Below are positions 36,030 to 44,306 of a DNA stretch of 64,000 nucleotides, one piece after another. The stretch is from contig CANJCB010000006.1 in NCBI GenBank assembly GCA_947473305.1, forward strand, positions 1 through 64,000, given 5' to 3'. The notes below the pieces were generated by a model that had not been told where the DNA came from, did no database searches, and saw only the letters and a program-made list of their open reading frames with translations. Numbering within the stretch: position 1 is the first letter of the stretch; every line of letters starts with the position of its first letter. The translations under genes and the position numbers were made by a program. Source of the stretch: Rhodospirillales bacterium (lineage in GTDB: Bacteria; Pseudomonadota; Alphaproteobacteria; ATCC43930; CGMCC-115725).

Positions 36030-36872
36030 ATGAACCTCTACGCCCGCCGCCGCAGCACCAATACCCTGGTCCTGGCCCTATCCCTGGGCGCGACGGCCAT
36101 CGGCGTCATCGCGCTTGCGGCGATCCTCTGGACCCTGATCGGCGAGGGAATTGCCGGCATGAGTCTAGCGCTTTTCACCCAGACGACGCCCCCGCCCGGC
36201 AGCAAGGGGGGGCTGATGAATGCGATCTACGGCAGTTTGATTATGACCGGCCTCGCCACTTTGATCGGAACCCCCGTCGGCATCCTCGCAGGGACCTACC
36301 TTTCCGAATATGCCCGGCACAACAAGCTGGGCGAGGTGGTGCGTTTCATCAACGACCTCCTGTTGAGCGCGCCCTCGATCATCATCGGGCTTTTCGTCTA
36401 CGAGCTGATGGTGGTCCGCATGGGCCATTTCTCGGCCTGGGCGGGTAGTGTCGCCTTGGCGATCATCGTCATCCCGGTCGTCGTCCGTACCTCGGAGAAC
36501 ATGCTCAACCTCGTGCCGATCGCCCTGCGCGAAGCGGCGGCCGCTTTGGGCGCTCCTAAGTGGAAAGTCGTGGTGATGGTTTCCTACCGCGCCGCGCTTC
36601 AGGGGATGATCACGGGCGTCATGCTCGCGGTGGCGCGGATCGCCGGTGAAACCGCCCCCCTTCTTTTCACCGCGCTCAACAACCAGTTCTTCAGCACGAA
36701 CATGAACGCCCCGATGGCCAATCTCCCGGTCGTCATCTTCCAGTTCGCGTTGAGCCCCTATACCGACTGGCAGTCGCTGGCGCTTGCCGGAGCCCTGTTG
36801 ATTACGATCGCGATCCTCATCCTCAACATCCTCGCGCGGATGGTCGCAAGCTGGAGCAGCTTCACGAAATGA
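36030..36872 (+). CDS. pstA: Phosphate ABC transporter permease PstA
   Basis: A 280-aa inner-membrane permease, the partner of PstC. Signatures include [31 protein letters not shown], the EAA loop [19 protein letters not shown] and [17 protein letters not shown]. The last codons overlap the PstB start (ATGA type), indicating translational coupling. Normal length. Confidence 0.96.
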   Translation: MNLYARRRSTNTLVLALSLGATAIGVIALAAILWTLIGEGIAGMSLALFTQTTPPPGSKGGLMNAIYGSLIMTGLATLIGTPVGILAGTYLSEYARHNKLGEVVRFINDLLLSAPSIIIGLFVYELMVVRMGHFSAWAGSVALAIIVIPVVVRTSENMLNLVPIALREAAAALGAPKWKVVVMVSYRAALQGMITGVMLAVARIAGETAPLLFTALNNQFFSTNMNAPMANLPVVIFQFALSPYTDWQSLALAGALLITIAILILNILARMVASWSSFTK

Positions 36873-37720
36873 CAGACCTCTCGTCGCCGTCGGGCCAGAC
36901 CCGGCCTCTCACTTTCTCCTCCGTCACCACGAGCATGGCGCGGCCCGAAAAGGCCATCGATACCGCCAAGGTGAAGGTCGAGATCAAGGACCTGCACTTT
37001 CACTACAAGAAATTCCATGCGCTGAAGGGCATAAACCTGCCGCTTCGCGACAAGCGGGTGACGGCCTTCATCGGACCCTCGGGCTGCGGGAAATCCACCT
37101 TGCTGCGCGTGCTGAATCGTATCTACGGGCTCTACCCCGATCAGGTGGCGACGGGCCAAGTCCTGGTCGACGGCAAGAATATCCTGGACCCGGGCATCGA
37201 CCTCAATCTGCTGCGCGCCAAGATCGGCATGGTGTTTCAGAAGCCGACCCCTTTCCCCATGTCGATCTACGACAATGTGTCTTTCGGGATCCGGCTTTAC
37301 GAAAAGCTGAGCCCCAGCGACCTCGACGAGCGGGTGGAGCAGGCGCTGCGCCGGGCCGCGCTCTGGGACGAGGTGAAGGACAAGCTGCGCCAAAGCGGCT
37401 TGAGCCTCTCGGGCGGTCAGCAGCAGCGGCTCTGCATCGCGCGCGGTATCGCGGTGAAGCCCGAAATCCTGCTGCTCGACGAGCCCGCCTCGGCGCTCGA
37501 TCCGATTTCAACCCAGCGCATCGAAGAGCTGATCGCCGAGTTGAAGTCCGACTATTGCATCGCCATCGTCACCCACAACATGCAGCAGGCGGCGCGCAGC
37601 TCGGACTACACAGCCTTCATGTATCTCGGCGAGCTCATCGAGTTCGACGAGACCGAAGCGATCTTCACCCGCCCGAAAAAGAAGCAGACCGAAGACTACA
37701 TCACCGGCCGCTTCGGCTGA
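36869..37720 (+). CDS. pstB: Phosphate ABC transporter ATPase PstB
   Basis: A 283-aa ATPase. The first 35 residues are a non-conserved Ser/Thr-rich extension not found in short PstB proteins. The core has Walker [11 protein letters not shown]-loop [10 protein letters not shown], signature [16 protein letters not shown], Walker [14 protein letters not shown] and H-loop THNMQQA. It energises uptake and, with PhoU, relays phosphate status to PhoR. Start ATG overlaps pstA by 4 nt. Confidence 0.97.
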   Translation: MTDLSSPSGQTRPLTFSSVTTSMARPEKAIDTAKVKVEIKDLHFHYKKFHALKGINLPLRDKRVTAFIGPSGCGKSTLLRVLNRIYGLYPDQVATGQVLVDGKNILDPGIDLNLLRAKIGMVFQKPTPFPMSIYDNVSFGIRLYEKLSPSDLDERVEQALRRAALWDEVKDKLRQSGLSLSGGQQQRLCIARGIAVKPEILLLDEPASALDPISTQRIEELIAELKSDYCIAIVTHNMQQAARSSDYTAFMYLGELIEFDETEAIFTRPKKKQTEDYITGRFG

Positions 37721-37734
37721 GCAGGATCACGCCC

Positions 37735-38460
37735 ATGGCATCCGAACACATCATCAAGAGCTACGACGAGGAACTTAAGCGCCTCAACGACACGATCTGC
37801 CAGATGGGTGGTCTCGCGGAGACGCAACTCTCCGCGGCAATGGAGGCGGTCACCAAGCGCGACACGGATCTCGCCGCCAAAGTCGTCGAGGGCGACCGTC
37901 AGGCCGATCAATACGAGCGCGAGGTTGAAGCTCTCGTGGTCCGGCTCCTGGCGCTTCGCCAACCGATGGGCCGCGATCTGCGCGAGATCCTGTCGGCGCT
38001 CAAGATCGCCAGCGATCTCGAACGCATGTGCGACTACGCCGCCAATGTGGCGAAGCGTTCCATCGTGCTGAGCCATGTCCCGCCGGTGCGCCCGGCCTTC
38101 GCGCTTCCCCGCATGGCCCGGCTCGCCGAGGTCATGACGAAGGACGTGGTGGACGCCTATGTCGAGCGCGACGCGGAACAGGCCATTGACGTCTGGATGC
38201 GCGACGAAGAGATCGACGAGATGTATTCGAGCCTCTTCCGCGAGCTTCTGACCTATATGATGGAGGATCCGCGGAACATCACCGCCTCCACCCATCTGCT
38301 CTTCATCGCCAAGAACATCGAGCGGATCGGCGATCACGCCACCAATATCGCCGAGACGATCTACTTCCTGGTGAACGGCAAGCCGCTCGACCAGATCCGG
38401 CCCAAGCGCGACCGTACCAGCCTGTCGGGCGGCCCCGACGCCGAGGGTGAAAAGACATGA
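37735..38460 (+). CDS. phoU: Phosphate signalling complex protein PhoU
   Basis: A 241-aa all-helical protein made of two three-helix bundles that links PstB to PhoR and represses the Pho response in high phosphate. Each half carries a metal-binding helix motif: ASDLERMCDYAANVAKR in the first and AKNIERIGDHATNIAE in the second. The ATG at 37735 follows GCAGGA and lies 14 nt after pstB; the frame is open further upstream through pstB, but that is a shadow. It overlaps phoB by 4 nt. Confidence 0.96.
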   Translation: MASEHIIKSYDEELKRLNDTICQMGGLAETQLSAAMEAVTKRDTDLAAKVVEGDRQADQYEREVEALVVRLLALRQPMGRDLREILSALKIASDLERMCDYAANVAKRSIVLSHVPPVRPAFALPRMARLAEVMTKDVVDAYVERDAEQAIDVWMRDEEIDEMYSSLFRELLTYMMEDPRNITASTHLLFIAKNIERIGDHATNIAETIYFLVNGKPLDQIRPKRDRTSLSGGPDAEGEKT

Positions 38461-39149
38461 AGCAAACCGTCCTGGTCGTCGAAGACGAGCCGGCGATCCT
38501 CACGCTCCTCCGCTATAATCTCGAGCGCGAGGGGTTTTCGGTCTCCGAGGCGCGCGACGGCGAGGAGGCGCTGACCCAGCTCGAAGAGCGCCGGCCCGAC
38601 GCTGTGCTGCTGGACTGGATGTTGCCACTGGTTTCCGGCATCGAGGTCTGCCGCCGCATCCGCCGCGCGCCGGCCTGGCGGGACCTGCCGGTTATCATGC
38701 TGACCGCCCGCACCGAGGAAGGCGACCGTATCCGCGGCCTCGACAGCGGCGCCGACGACTATGTGGTGAAGCCTTTCAGCCCCAACGAGCTGATCGCGCG
38801 GCTCCGGGCGGTGATCCGCCGGGCGCGTCCCGCCACGGCGGCGGAAACCCTGGAATTCGCCGATGTCTCGCTCGATCTCGCGGGGCACCGGGTGTCGCGG
38901 GGAGGGACTCCGATCCATCTCGGACCCACGGAATTCAGGTTGCTGCGCTATCTCATGGAGCGGCCGGGGCGCGTCTTCTCCCGCGAGCAGCTTTTGGATG
39001 CGGTCTGGGGCCATGACGCCTATGTCGAGCCGCGCACCGTCGATGTGCATATCCGGCGTCTGCGCAAGGCCATGAACGACGGGGACCGGACGGATCTCAT
39101 CCGCACGGTGCGGACCGCCGGCTATTCCCTCGACTTGTCCCAGGTCTGA
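38457..39149 (+). CDS. phoB: Phosphate regulon response regulator PhoB
   Basis: A 230-aa OmpR-family regulator. The receiver has acidic residues at 10-11, phospho-acceptor Asp53 in LLDWMLP, the conserved Thr in MLTAR and Lys in VVKPFSP. The C-terminal winged helix contains the PhoB-type GPTEFRLLRYLMERPGRVFSR and the recognition region RTVDVHIRRLRKAM. It binds 11-bp-spaced Pho boxes like those found at 33766 and 44166. Last gene of the pst operon. Confidence 0.97.
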   Translation: MKQTVLVVEDEPAILTLLRYNLEREGFSVSEARDGEEALTQLEERRPDAVLLDWMLPLVSGIEVCRRIRRAPAWRDLPVIMLTARTEEGDRIRGLDSGADDYVVKPFSPNELIARLRAVIRRARPATAAETLEFADVSLDLAGHRVSRGGTPIHLGPTEFRLLRYLMERPGRVFSREQLLDAVWGHDAYVEPRTVDVHIRRLRKAMNDGDRTDLIRTVRTAGYSLDLSQV

Positions 39150-39220
39150 TTTTCACTTCGCCTCTCTTTCATTGACCCAGCGCATGGGCTAAGGTCCCGC
39201 CGGTTTCGGCAAGCGGCAGG

Positions 39221-39781
39221 ATGAACATGCTCGGTCTGGCAAGAATTACGGCGTTTTTCTTCACGCTGGCTTTCCTCGGTGGAAGCGCCGCGCAGGCGGC
39301 GGATCTCGAAAACACCTTGTATCTCACCGTCCCGGCGGGCCGGGTCGTCATCGAGATGCGCCCCGATCTGGCGCCCAATCATGTGGCGCAGATCAAGGCG
39401 CTGACCCGGCGCGGCTTCTATGACGGATTGAAGTTCCACCGCGTCATCGACGGCTTCATGGCGCAGACCGGCGACCCCAAGGGGGACGGCTCGGGTGGAT
39501 CGGGCAAGAACATCAAGGCGGAATTCAGCCGCGAAATCCATGTGCGCGGAACCGTCTCGATGGCGCGCGCCAGCGATCCGGACAGCGCGGACAGCCAGTT
39601 CTTCATCTGCCTGGCGCCGGCGCCCAGTCTCAATGGAAAATATACGGTCTGGGGCAAGGTCGTCTCGGGCATGGAATTCATCGACGCCATCAAGAAGGGC
39701 GATGAGGCCCGGAACGGCAGCGTCGTCAATCCCGACCGCATCGTGAAGATGCAGGTCGCGGCCGACGCAGAGAAGAAATAG
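39221..39781 (+). CDS. ppiA: Exported cyclophilin-type peptidyl-prolyl isomerase
   Basis: A 186-aa cyclophilin with a signal peptide (residues 1-26, ending AQAAD), so it acts in the periplasm on protein folding. The core has the catalytic FHRVIDGFMAQTGDP, GKNIKAEF and SQFFICLAP, and GMEFIDAIKKGD at the end. Two ATGs (39221 and 39227) compete; AGGA is better placed for the second. It sits 9 nt before a second cyclophilin gene of closely similar sequence that lacks a signal peptide. Confidence 0.93.
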   Translation: MNMLGLARITAFFFTLAFLGGSAAQAADLENTLYLTVPAGRVVIEMRPDLAPNHVAQIKALTRRGFYDGLKFHRVIDGFMAQTGDPKGDGSGGSGKNIKAEFSREIHVRGTVSMARASDPDSADSQFFICLAPAPSLNGKYTVWGKVVSGMEFIDAIKKGDEARNGSVVNPDRIVKMQVAADAEKK

Positions 39782-39790
39782 GAGGCATCC

Positions 39791-40417
39791 TTGGCCAAGG
39801 CGGATCTCGAAAACACCCTTTACCTCGACGTGCCGGCCGGCCGCGTCGTCATCGAAATGCGGCCGGACGTGGCGCCCAATCATGTGGCCCAGATCAAGGC
39901 CTTGGCCCGCAAGGGCTTCTATGACGGCATCGTCTTCCACCGCGTGATCGAAGGCTTCATGGCGCAGACCGGCTGTCCGCAAGGCACCGGTACCGGCGGC
40001 TCCGGCAAGCACATCAAGGCCGAGTTCAACCGCGAGCCTCATGTGCGGGGCACCGCCTCCATGGCGCGGTCGCAAAACCCGGACAGCGCCGACAGCCAGT
40101 TCTTCATCTGCTTCGACGACGCCTCTTTCCTCGACGGCCAATATACCGTCTGGGGCAAGGTGACTTCGGGCATGGAGCACATCGACGCGGTCAAGAAGGG
40201 CAATCCGCGCGACAACGGCTCGGTGAGCAACCCGGACAAGATCGTCAAGATGCAGGTCGCGGCCGATGCCGTACCTGCGAAGAAGCCCGCGGCGGCCAAG
40301 CCAAAGGCCGCGGCGCAGCCGAAGGCAGAGGCCGTCAAGAAACCCGCCGCCAAGAAGCCGGCAGCCGCGAAGACCGAGGCCAAGCCCAAAAAGGCGACGG
40401 CGCCCAAGAAGAAGTAG
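39791..40417 (+). CDS. ppiB: Cytosolic cyclophilin with Lys/Ala/Pro-rich histone-H1-like tail
   Basis: A 208-aa protein. The TTG start is supported by GGAGG 6 nt upstream. Residues 1-155 are a cyclophilin domain (FHRVIEGFMAQTGCPQGTG, SQFFICFDDA) closely related to the exported copy just upstream. The last 50 residues are almost entirely Lys, Ala and Pro with AAKKPAA- and KPKAA-type repeats, like the tails of histone H1 and bacterial AlgR3/HU-type proteins. No signal peptide. The domain should isomerise prolines; the tail probably binds nucleic acid or ribosomes, which is inference from composition. Confidence 0.9.
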   Translation: MAKADLENTLYLDVPAGRVVIEMRPDVAPNHVAQIKALARKGFYDGIVFHRVIEGFMAQTGCPQGTGTGGSGKHIKAEFNREPHVRGTASMARSQNPDSADSQFFICFDDASFLDGQYTVWGKVTSGMEHIDAVKKGNPRDNGSVSNPDKIVKMQVAADAVPAKKPAAAKPKAAAQPKAEAVKKPAAKKPAAAKTEAKPKKATAPKKK

Positions 40418-40435
40418 CCCATCGGGCCGGGGTTC

Positions 40436-41743
40436 ATGACGGCCTGGTGGTCGAGGCTTCAGGGGTGGCGGGAACGGCGGCTTGTCGCCGTTCTGCTCAT
40501 GGGCTTTTCGAGTGGTCTGCCTTTGCCGCTCACGGTGGCGACGCTCAGCTTCTGGCTGGCTGAGGCGAAGGTCTCGCTGACGACCATCGGCCTCTTCGCG
40601 CTGATCGGCGTTCCCTATAGCATCAAGTTCATCTGGTCGCCGCTGATCGACCGCCTGCCGCTCCCCGGCCTCACCGCAAGCTTGGGTCGCCGGCGGAGCT
40701 GGGCGCTGGCGATCCAGGCGTTGCTCGCGCTGGCGATCCTGGCCCTCGGCGCGACGGATCCTGCGACGAGGCCCTTCCTCACGGCCCTCGCCGCCCTGTC
40801 CGTCGCCTTCCTGTCAGCGAGCCAGGACATCGTCATCGACGCCTTCCGGATCGAGCTTCTGGCGGTTGAAGACCAGGGTAATGGCGCGGCGGTCACGCAA
40901 TGGGGCTATCGGCTGGGGATGCTCGCGTCTTCGGCAGGGGCGCTCTATGCGGCCGAGTTCGGCGGATGGTTTTTCGCCTTCGCCCTGATGGCCGCCCTCA
41001 TGGGTGTCGGGATCGTCACCGTTTGGCTGGTCGAGGAACCGGATGTCCCGGGCGCGACGCTGGCTCCCTTGCAAGGCGAGTGGGGCGAGCGGGTCTGGCG
41101 CTGGCTCGGCGAGGCGGTGGTTGCGCCCTTCCTCGACCTGATCAAGCGGCAGGATTGCCTAGCGATCCTGCTCTTCATCCTCTTCTATAAGTTCGGCGAT
41201 GCGCTTGCCGGGCGCATGGCGAATCCGCTCTATGTGGAACTCGGTTTCAGCAAGAGCGAGGTTGCCAGCATCAGCAAGCTTTTCGGCCTGGTGGCGACGC
41301 TGGCAGGGCTGGGCGCGGGGGGGGCGCTGGTCTACCGGATCGGCATCTTCCGGAGCCTCCTTCTCTGCGGCTTGCTGCAGATCGGGTCGAACCTGACCTA
41401 TCTTCTCCAATATGAGGTCGGGCATCATCTCGGGGTCCTCACCCTGACGATCTTCATCGAGAATTTCGTCGGCGGCATGGAATCGGCGGCCTTCGTCGCC
41501 TACCTGTCCCAGTTGTGCAACCGCTCCTTCACCGCGACCCAATATGCGCTTCTCTCCTCCCTCGCCAGCGTGGGACGGACGATGCTTTCGGCCTCGGCGG
41601 GCGATCTTGTGGAGCGGTTGGGCTGGGAGCTGTTCTTCGTGACAGCCGCGACGGCGGCCGTGCCGGGACTTCTGCTTCTGGTTTGGCTCATCCACCGCAC
41701 GCCCGCGGAAACCGTCAGGATCGGTCCCGCGCTTCGTACCTAG
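40436..41743 (+). CDS. ampG: AmpG-like muropeptide permease
   Basis: A 435-aa MFS transporter with about twelve to fourteen hydrophobic segments. The N-terminus has LLMGFSSGLPLPLTVATLSFWL and IKFIWSPLIDRLPLP, and the second loop has SASQDIVIDAFRIELL, all hallmarks of AmpG, which imports anhydro-muropeptides during cell-wall recycling. Starts 18 nt after the cyclophilin stop, so they may be co-transcribed. The next gene follows 9 nt later. Confidence 0.9.
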   Translation: MTAWWSRLQGWRERRLVAVLLMGFSSGLPLPLTVATLSFWLAEAKVSLTTIGLFALIGVPYSIKFIWSPLIDRLPLPGLTASLGRRRSWALAIQALLALAILALGATDPATRPFLTALAALSVAFLSASQDIVIDAFRIELLAVEDQGNGAAVTQWGYRLGMLASSAGALYAAEFGGWFFAFALMAALMGVGIVTVWLVEEPDVPGATLAPLQGEWGERVWRWLGEAVVAPFLDLIKRQDCLAILLFILFYKFGDALAGRMANPLYVELGFSKSEVASISKLFGLVATLAGLGAGGALVYRIGIFRSLLLCGLLQIGSNLTYLLQYEVGHHLGVLTLTIFIENFVGGMESAAFVAYLSQLCNRSFTATQYALLSSLASVGRTMLSASAGDLVERLGWELFFVTAATAAVPGLLLLVWLIHRTPAETVRIGPALRT

Positions 41744-41752
41744 GGGACTGAA

Positions 41753-42211
41753 ATGACCAATCGCATCGACTATCGCACCGCCTCGCCCGAGGGCTACCAG
41801 GCCTTTGGCCGGGTCAGCCAATATGTGAAGACCTGCGGGCTCGACCCGGCTCTGATCGATCTGGTCTGGCTGCGGATCTCGCAGATCAACGGCTGCGCCT
41901 ATTGCGTCGATCTCCATTACCGCGATGCGTTGAAGGCGGGTGTCGATCCGCGCAAGATCAACAGCGTCATCACCTGGCGGGAAGCGCCCTTTTTCACCGA
42001 CCGTGAACAGGTAGCGCTGGGCTGGGCGGAGAGCCTGACCCATCTGCCGGCAACCGGCGCGCCCGACGCGGACTACCAGCCGCTGACCGGTCTTTTCACG
42101 GAAAAGGAAATCGCCGATCTCACTTTCGCGGTTGCTTTGATGAATGCCTTCAACCGCCTGGGCGTGGGTTTTCGTCAACAGCCTTCCCTGTCGACGTCTG
42201 TTTCGACGTAA
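41753..42211 (+). CDS. AhpD-like alkylhydroperoxidase (carboxymuconolactone decarboxylase family)
   Basis: A 152-aa protein with the AhpD active-site pattern CAYCVDLHYRDA: Cys48, Cys51 and His55 form the CxxC peroxide-reducing motif, and Glu/Asp partners lie nearby. The helical core and the ending TFAVALMNAFNRLGVGF are family-typical. No signal peptide. It directly follows ampG (9 nt) and is convergent with the metalloprotease gene. The physiological electron donor and substrate are unknown. Confidence 0.88.
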   Translation: MTNRIDYRTASPEGYQAFGRVSQYVKTCGLDPALIDLVWLRISQINGCAYCVDLHYRDALKAGVDPRKINSVITWREAPFFTDREQVALGWAESLTHLPATGAPDADYQPLTGLFTEKEIADLTFAVALMNAFNRLGVGFRQQPSLSTSVST

Positions 42212-42217
42212 CGCCGC

Positions 42218-42946
42218 CTAGCCGTATCGCATGAGCCTGACGCGGTTTCGCCGCAGCCAGGCTCGCTGCTTTTCCGCGCCTGGCGCCAGCTGTTCCACGA
42301 GACGCCAGAACCGGGCCCCATGGTTCATTTCCGCGAGATGAGCGACCTCATGGGCCACGAGATAATGCAGCACCGGTTCCGGGGCGAGGACGACGCGCCA
42401 GGAGAAGGCGAGGCTGCCGGTGGATGAACAACTGCCCCAGCGGCTTTTCATATCCCGGACCGTGACGCGCTCGACGGGTTTGCCGATGACGCTGGCGAGG
42501 TTTCGGGCGCGCTCCGAGAATTCCCGCAGCGCGAGCGCCTTCAGGTGATCGCGCACGCGGCGGGACAGATACGCCGGATCGCCCACCACCCTGATTTCAT
42601 TGTCCTCGATCCAAACCGCGCCTCGCCCGAGGCTTTTCACGCCCATATGGCGGATGAGGTGATCTTCGCCCAGGATGGGGACTTCCGAACCATCGGCAAA
42701 AAGATTGCGCGGGGGCAGCGCCTCCAGCCGGGCCTCGATCCAGCCCCGGTTGCGCTCGACGAAGTCGCGCGCGGTGGCGAGAGGCACACGCCGGGGCAGC
42801 ACCAGTTCGATCCCGTCCCCCGTGGCACTCAGCTTCAGAACGAGACGCTGCGCGCGTGGGCTGACGCGGACATGAAGGGGCACCTCGCCTGTCGAAAGAG
42901 CGAGCGAGGAAGGAAAACCGTCTACGAGCGTGCGAGGGGTGGCCAC
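42218..42946 (-). CDS. YgjP-like (SprT/M48-type) zinc metalloprotease
   Basis: A 242-aa protein with a GTG start. The C-terminal half holds MKSRWGSCSSTGSLAFSW and the zinc motif HEVAHLAEMNHG (HExxH with a further His), the arrangement of the YgjP/WLM-like metallopeptidase family. The N-terminal half is rich in short beta-strand segments. No signal peptide or membrane segment. The physiological substrate is unknown. It lies just downstream of ada on the same strand, with a 38-nt gap. Confidence 0.88.
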   Translation of the reverse strand: MATPRTLVDGFPSSLALSTGEVPLHVRVSPRAQRLVLKLSATGDGIELVLPRRVPLATARDFVERNRGWIEARLEALPPRNLFADGSEVPILGEDHLIRHMGVKSLGRGAVWIEDNEIRVVGDPAYLSRRVRDHLKALALREFSERARNLASVIGKPVERVTVRDMKSRWGSCSSTGSLAFSWRVVLAPEPVLHYLVAHEVAHLAEMNHGARFWRLVEQLAPGAEKQRAWLRRNRVRLMRYG

Positions 42947-42984
42947 CCGGCTTTGATAGCGCGGGCAGCTTCCGGCGGCAACGG

Positions 42985-44058
42985 TTAGGAAGCCTTCACT
43001 TTGCTCCTGGAGGCTTCCACGGCGAGAAGGTTCTCCTTCCGCCCGAGGCCCCAGCGATAACCGCCCAGCGTCCCATCCTCGCGAAGGACGCGGTGGCAGG
43101 GGATCGCCAGGGAGACCCTATTGCTGGCGCAGGCCCGCGCCACCGCGCGGATCGCGGTCTGCTGGCCGATCGCTCGGGCGATCTCGCTGTAGGTCGCCGT
43201 CTCGCCATAGGGGATGCGCTGGAGTTCCTGCCAGACCCGCCATTGGAAGGCGGTCGCCTGGAGGTCGAGCGGCAGGACGAGTTGCGGTTGCTTGCCTTCT
43301 ATATGGGCGACGATCGCCTCGACCGACGGCCCGAGCGCTTCGTCGTTGCGACGGATCGTGGCGGCGGAATACTCCTGATGCAGCGCCTTCTCCAAGGTGC
43401 CGGGATCGTCCCCCAAAGTCACCGCCGAGATGCCCCGGTTCGTTGCGGCCACCAGCATCAAGCCGAGGAAGGTGGGGGCGATTGTGAAAGCGATCTCCAT
43501 CCCCTTCCCATGCTTGGCATAGGTCGCGGGGGTCATTCCGAGTTGCGCATCCGACCGCTCGTAGAGCCGGGATGAAGATCCGTAGCCGGCTTCATAGAGC
43601 GAACCGGTGACGCCTTCGCCGTCCCGCAGCCGCTCCTTGACCAGGGCCAGGCGCTGCGCATCGGCATAACCCCGCGGCGAGATTCCGAGATGGCGCTTGA
43701 ACAGGCGCTGGAGATGAAAGGGGCTCGATCCCACCGCTTCTGCAAGCTCGACCAAAGTCGGCACGCCCGAGTCGCCGTCGCGAACAGCCGTTTCGATGAC
43801 CTGGCAAGCCGCTCTCACCTTCGCGACGGCGGGATCGGGGGTGGCCAGGTCCTTCGGCTTGCAGCGCTTGCAGGCCCGGAAGCCTGCCCGTTCCGCCGCC
43901 TCGGGCATGTCGAAGAAGCGCACGCCTTCGCGGCGCGGGCGGCGGCTGGGACAGGACGGCCGGCAATAGATCCCGGTGCTCTCGACGCCATAGAAGAAGG
44001 TTCCGTCGGCGCTTTGCGACCGGTCCAGAACCGCCTGCCAGCGTTGGTCTTCCGCCAT
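42985..44058 (-). CDS. ada: Bifunctional Ada: methylation-response regulator and O6-methylguanine-DNA methyltransferase
   Basis: A 357-aa full-length Ada. The N-terminal zinc-methylphosphotriester domain has Cys32, Cys36, Cys63 and Cys66 (YCRPSC and ACKRC). An AraC-type helix-turn-helix follows (FHLQRLFKRHLGISPRGYADAQR). The C-terminal methyltransferase has the active Cys321 in IPCHRV, the same position as in E. coli Ada. It repairs alkylated DNA and activates its own regulon after methylation. The ATG at 44058 follows GAGGAACG; the frame is open to 44109. It is divergent from the anion ABC operon, with 248 nt between. Confidence 0.96.
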   Translation of the reverse strand: MAEDQRWQAVLDRSQSADGTFFYGVESTGIYCRPSCPSRRPRREGVRFFDMPEAAERAGFRACKRCKPKDLATPDPAVAKVRAACQVIETAVRDGDSGVPTLVELAEAVGSSPFHLQRLFKRHLGISPRGYADAQRLALVKERLRDGEGVTGSLYEAGYGSSSRLYERSDAQLGMTPATYAKHGKGMEIAFTIAPTFLGLMLVAATNRGISAVTLGDDPGTLEKALHQEYSAATIRRNDEALGPSVEAIVAHIEGKQPQLVLPLDLQATAFQWRVWQELQRIPYGETATYSEIARAIGQQTAIRAVARACASNRVSLAIPCHRVLREDGTLGGYRWGLGRKENLLAVEASRSKVKAS

Positions 44059-44165
44059 GATCGTTCCTCTCCTCAGCATCATAGTGAGAGATAGGCAGGC
44101 CGGTGTCATGAGGCTATCCGATCCTTGCGGTCGAAGCGAAATGGGTCAATAGCCGGATGGGGCGG

Positions 44166-44187
44166 CCGTCACATCACGGTAACAAAG
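44166..44187 (+). promoter_or_regulatory. Pho-box-like site upstream of the anion ABC transporter operon
   Basis: CCGTCACATCA and CGGTAACAAAG are two 11-bp repeats in register. They match the first two repeats of the pst Pho box (33766-33787) at 19 of 22 positions. The third pst repeat is not conserved here. The site is 119 nt upstream of the permease ATG at 44307 and 108 nt from the divergent ada start. The resemblance is direct sequence evidence; regulation by PhoB is inference. Confidence 0.6.
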
Positions 44188-44306
44188 TCAGGCCATGGTG
44201 CTGCCCGCCAGGGACAGAGCGCTGAGGGCTCTTCTTTCCGCTTCGTCCCGGTCGCCCGATGGGGTAAACCTCGCGGCGTCTCGTACAACGTCAGCCGGAG
44301 AAGGGG

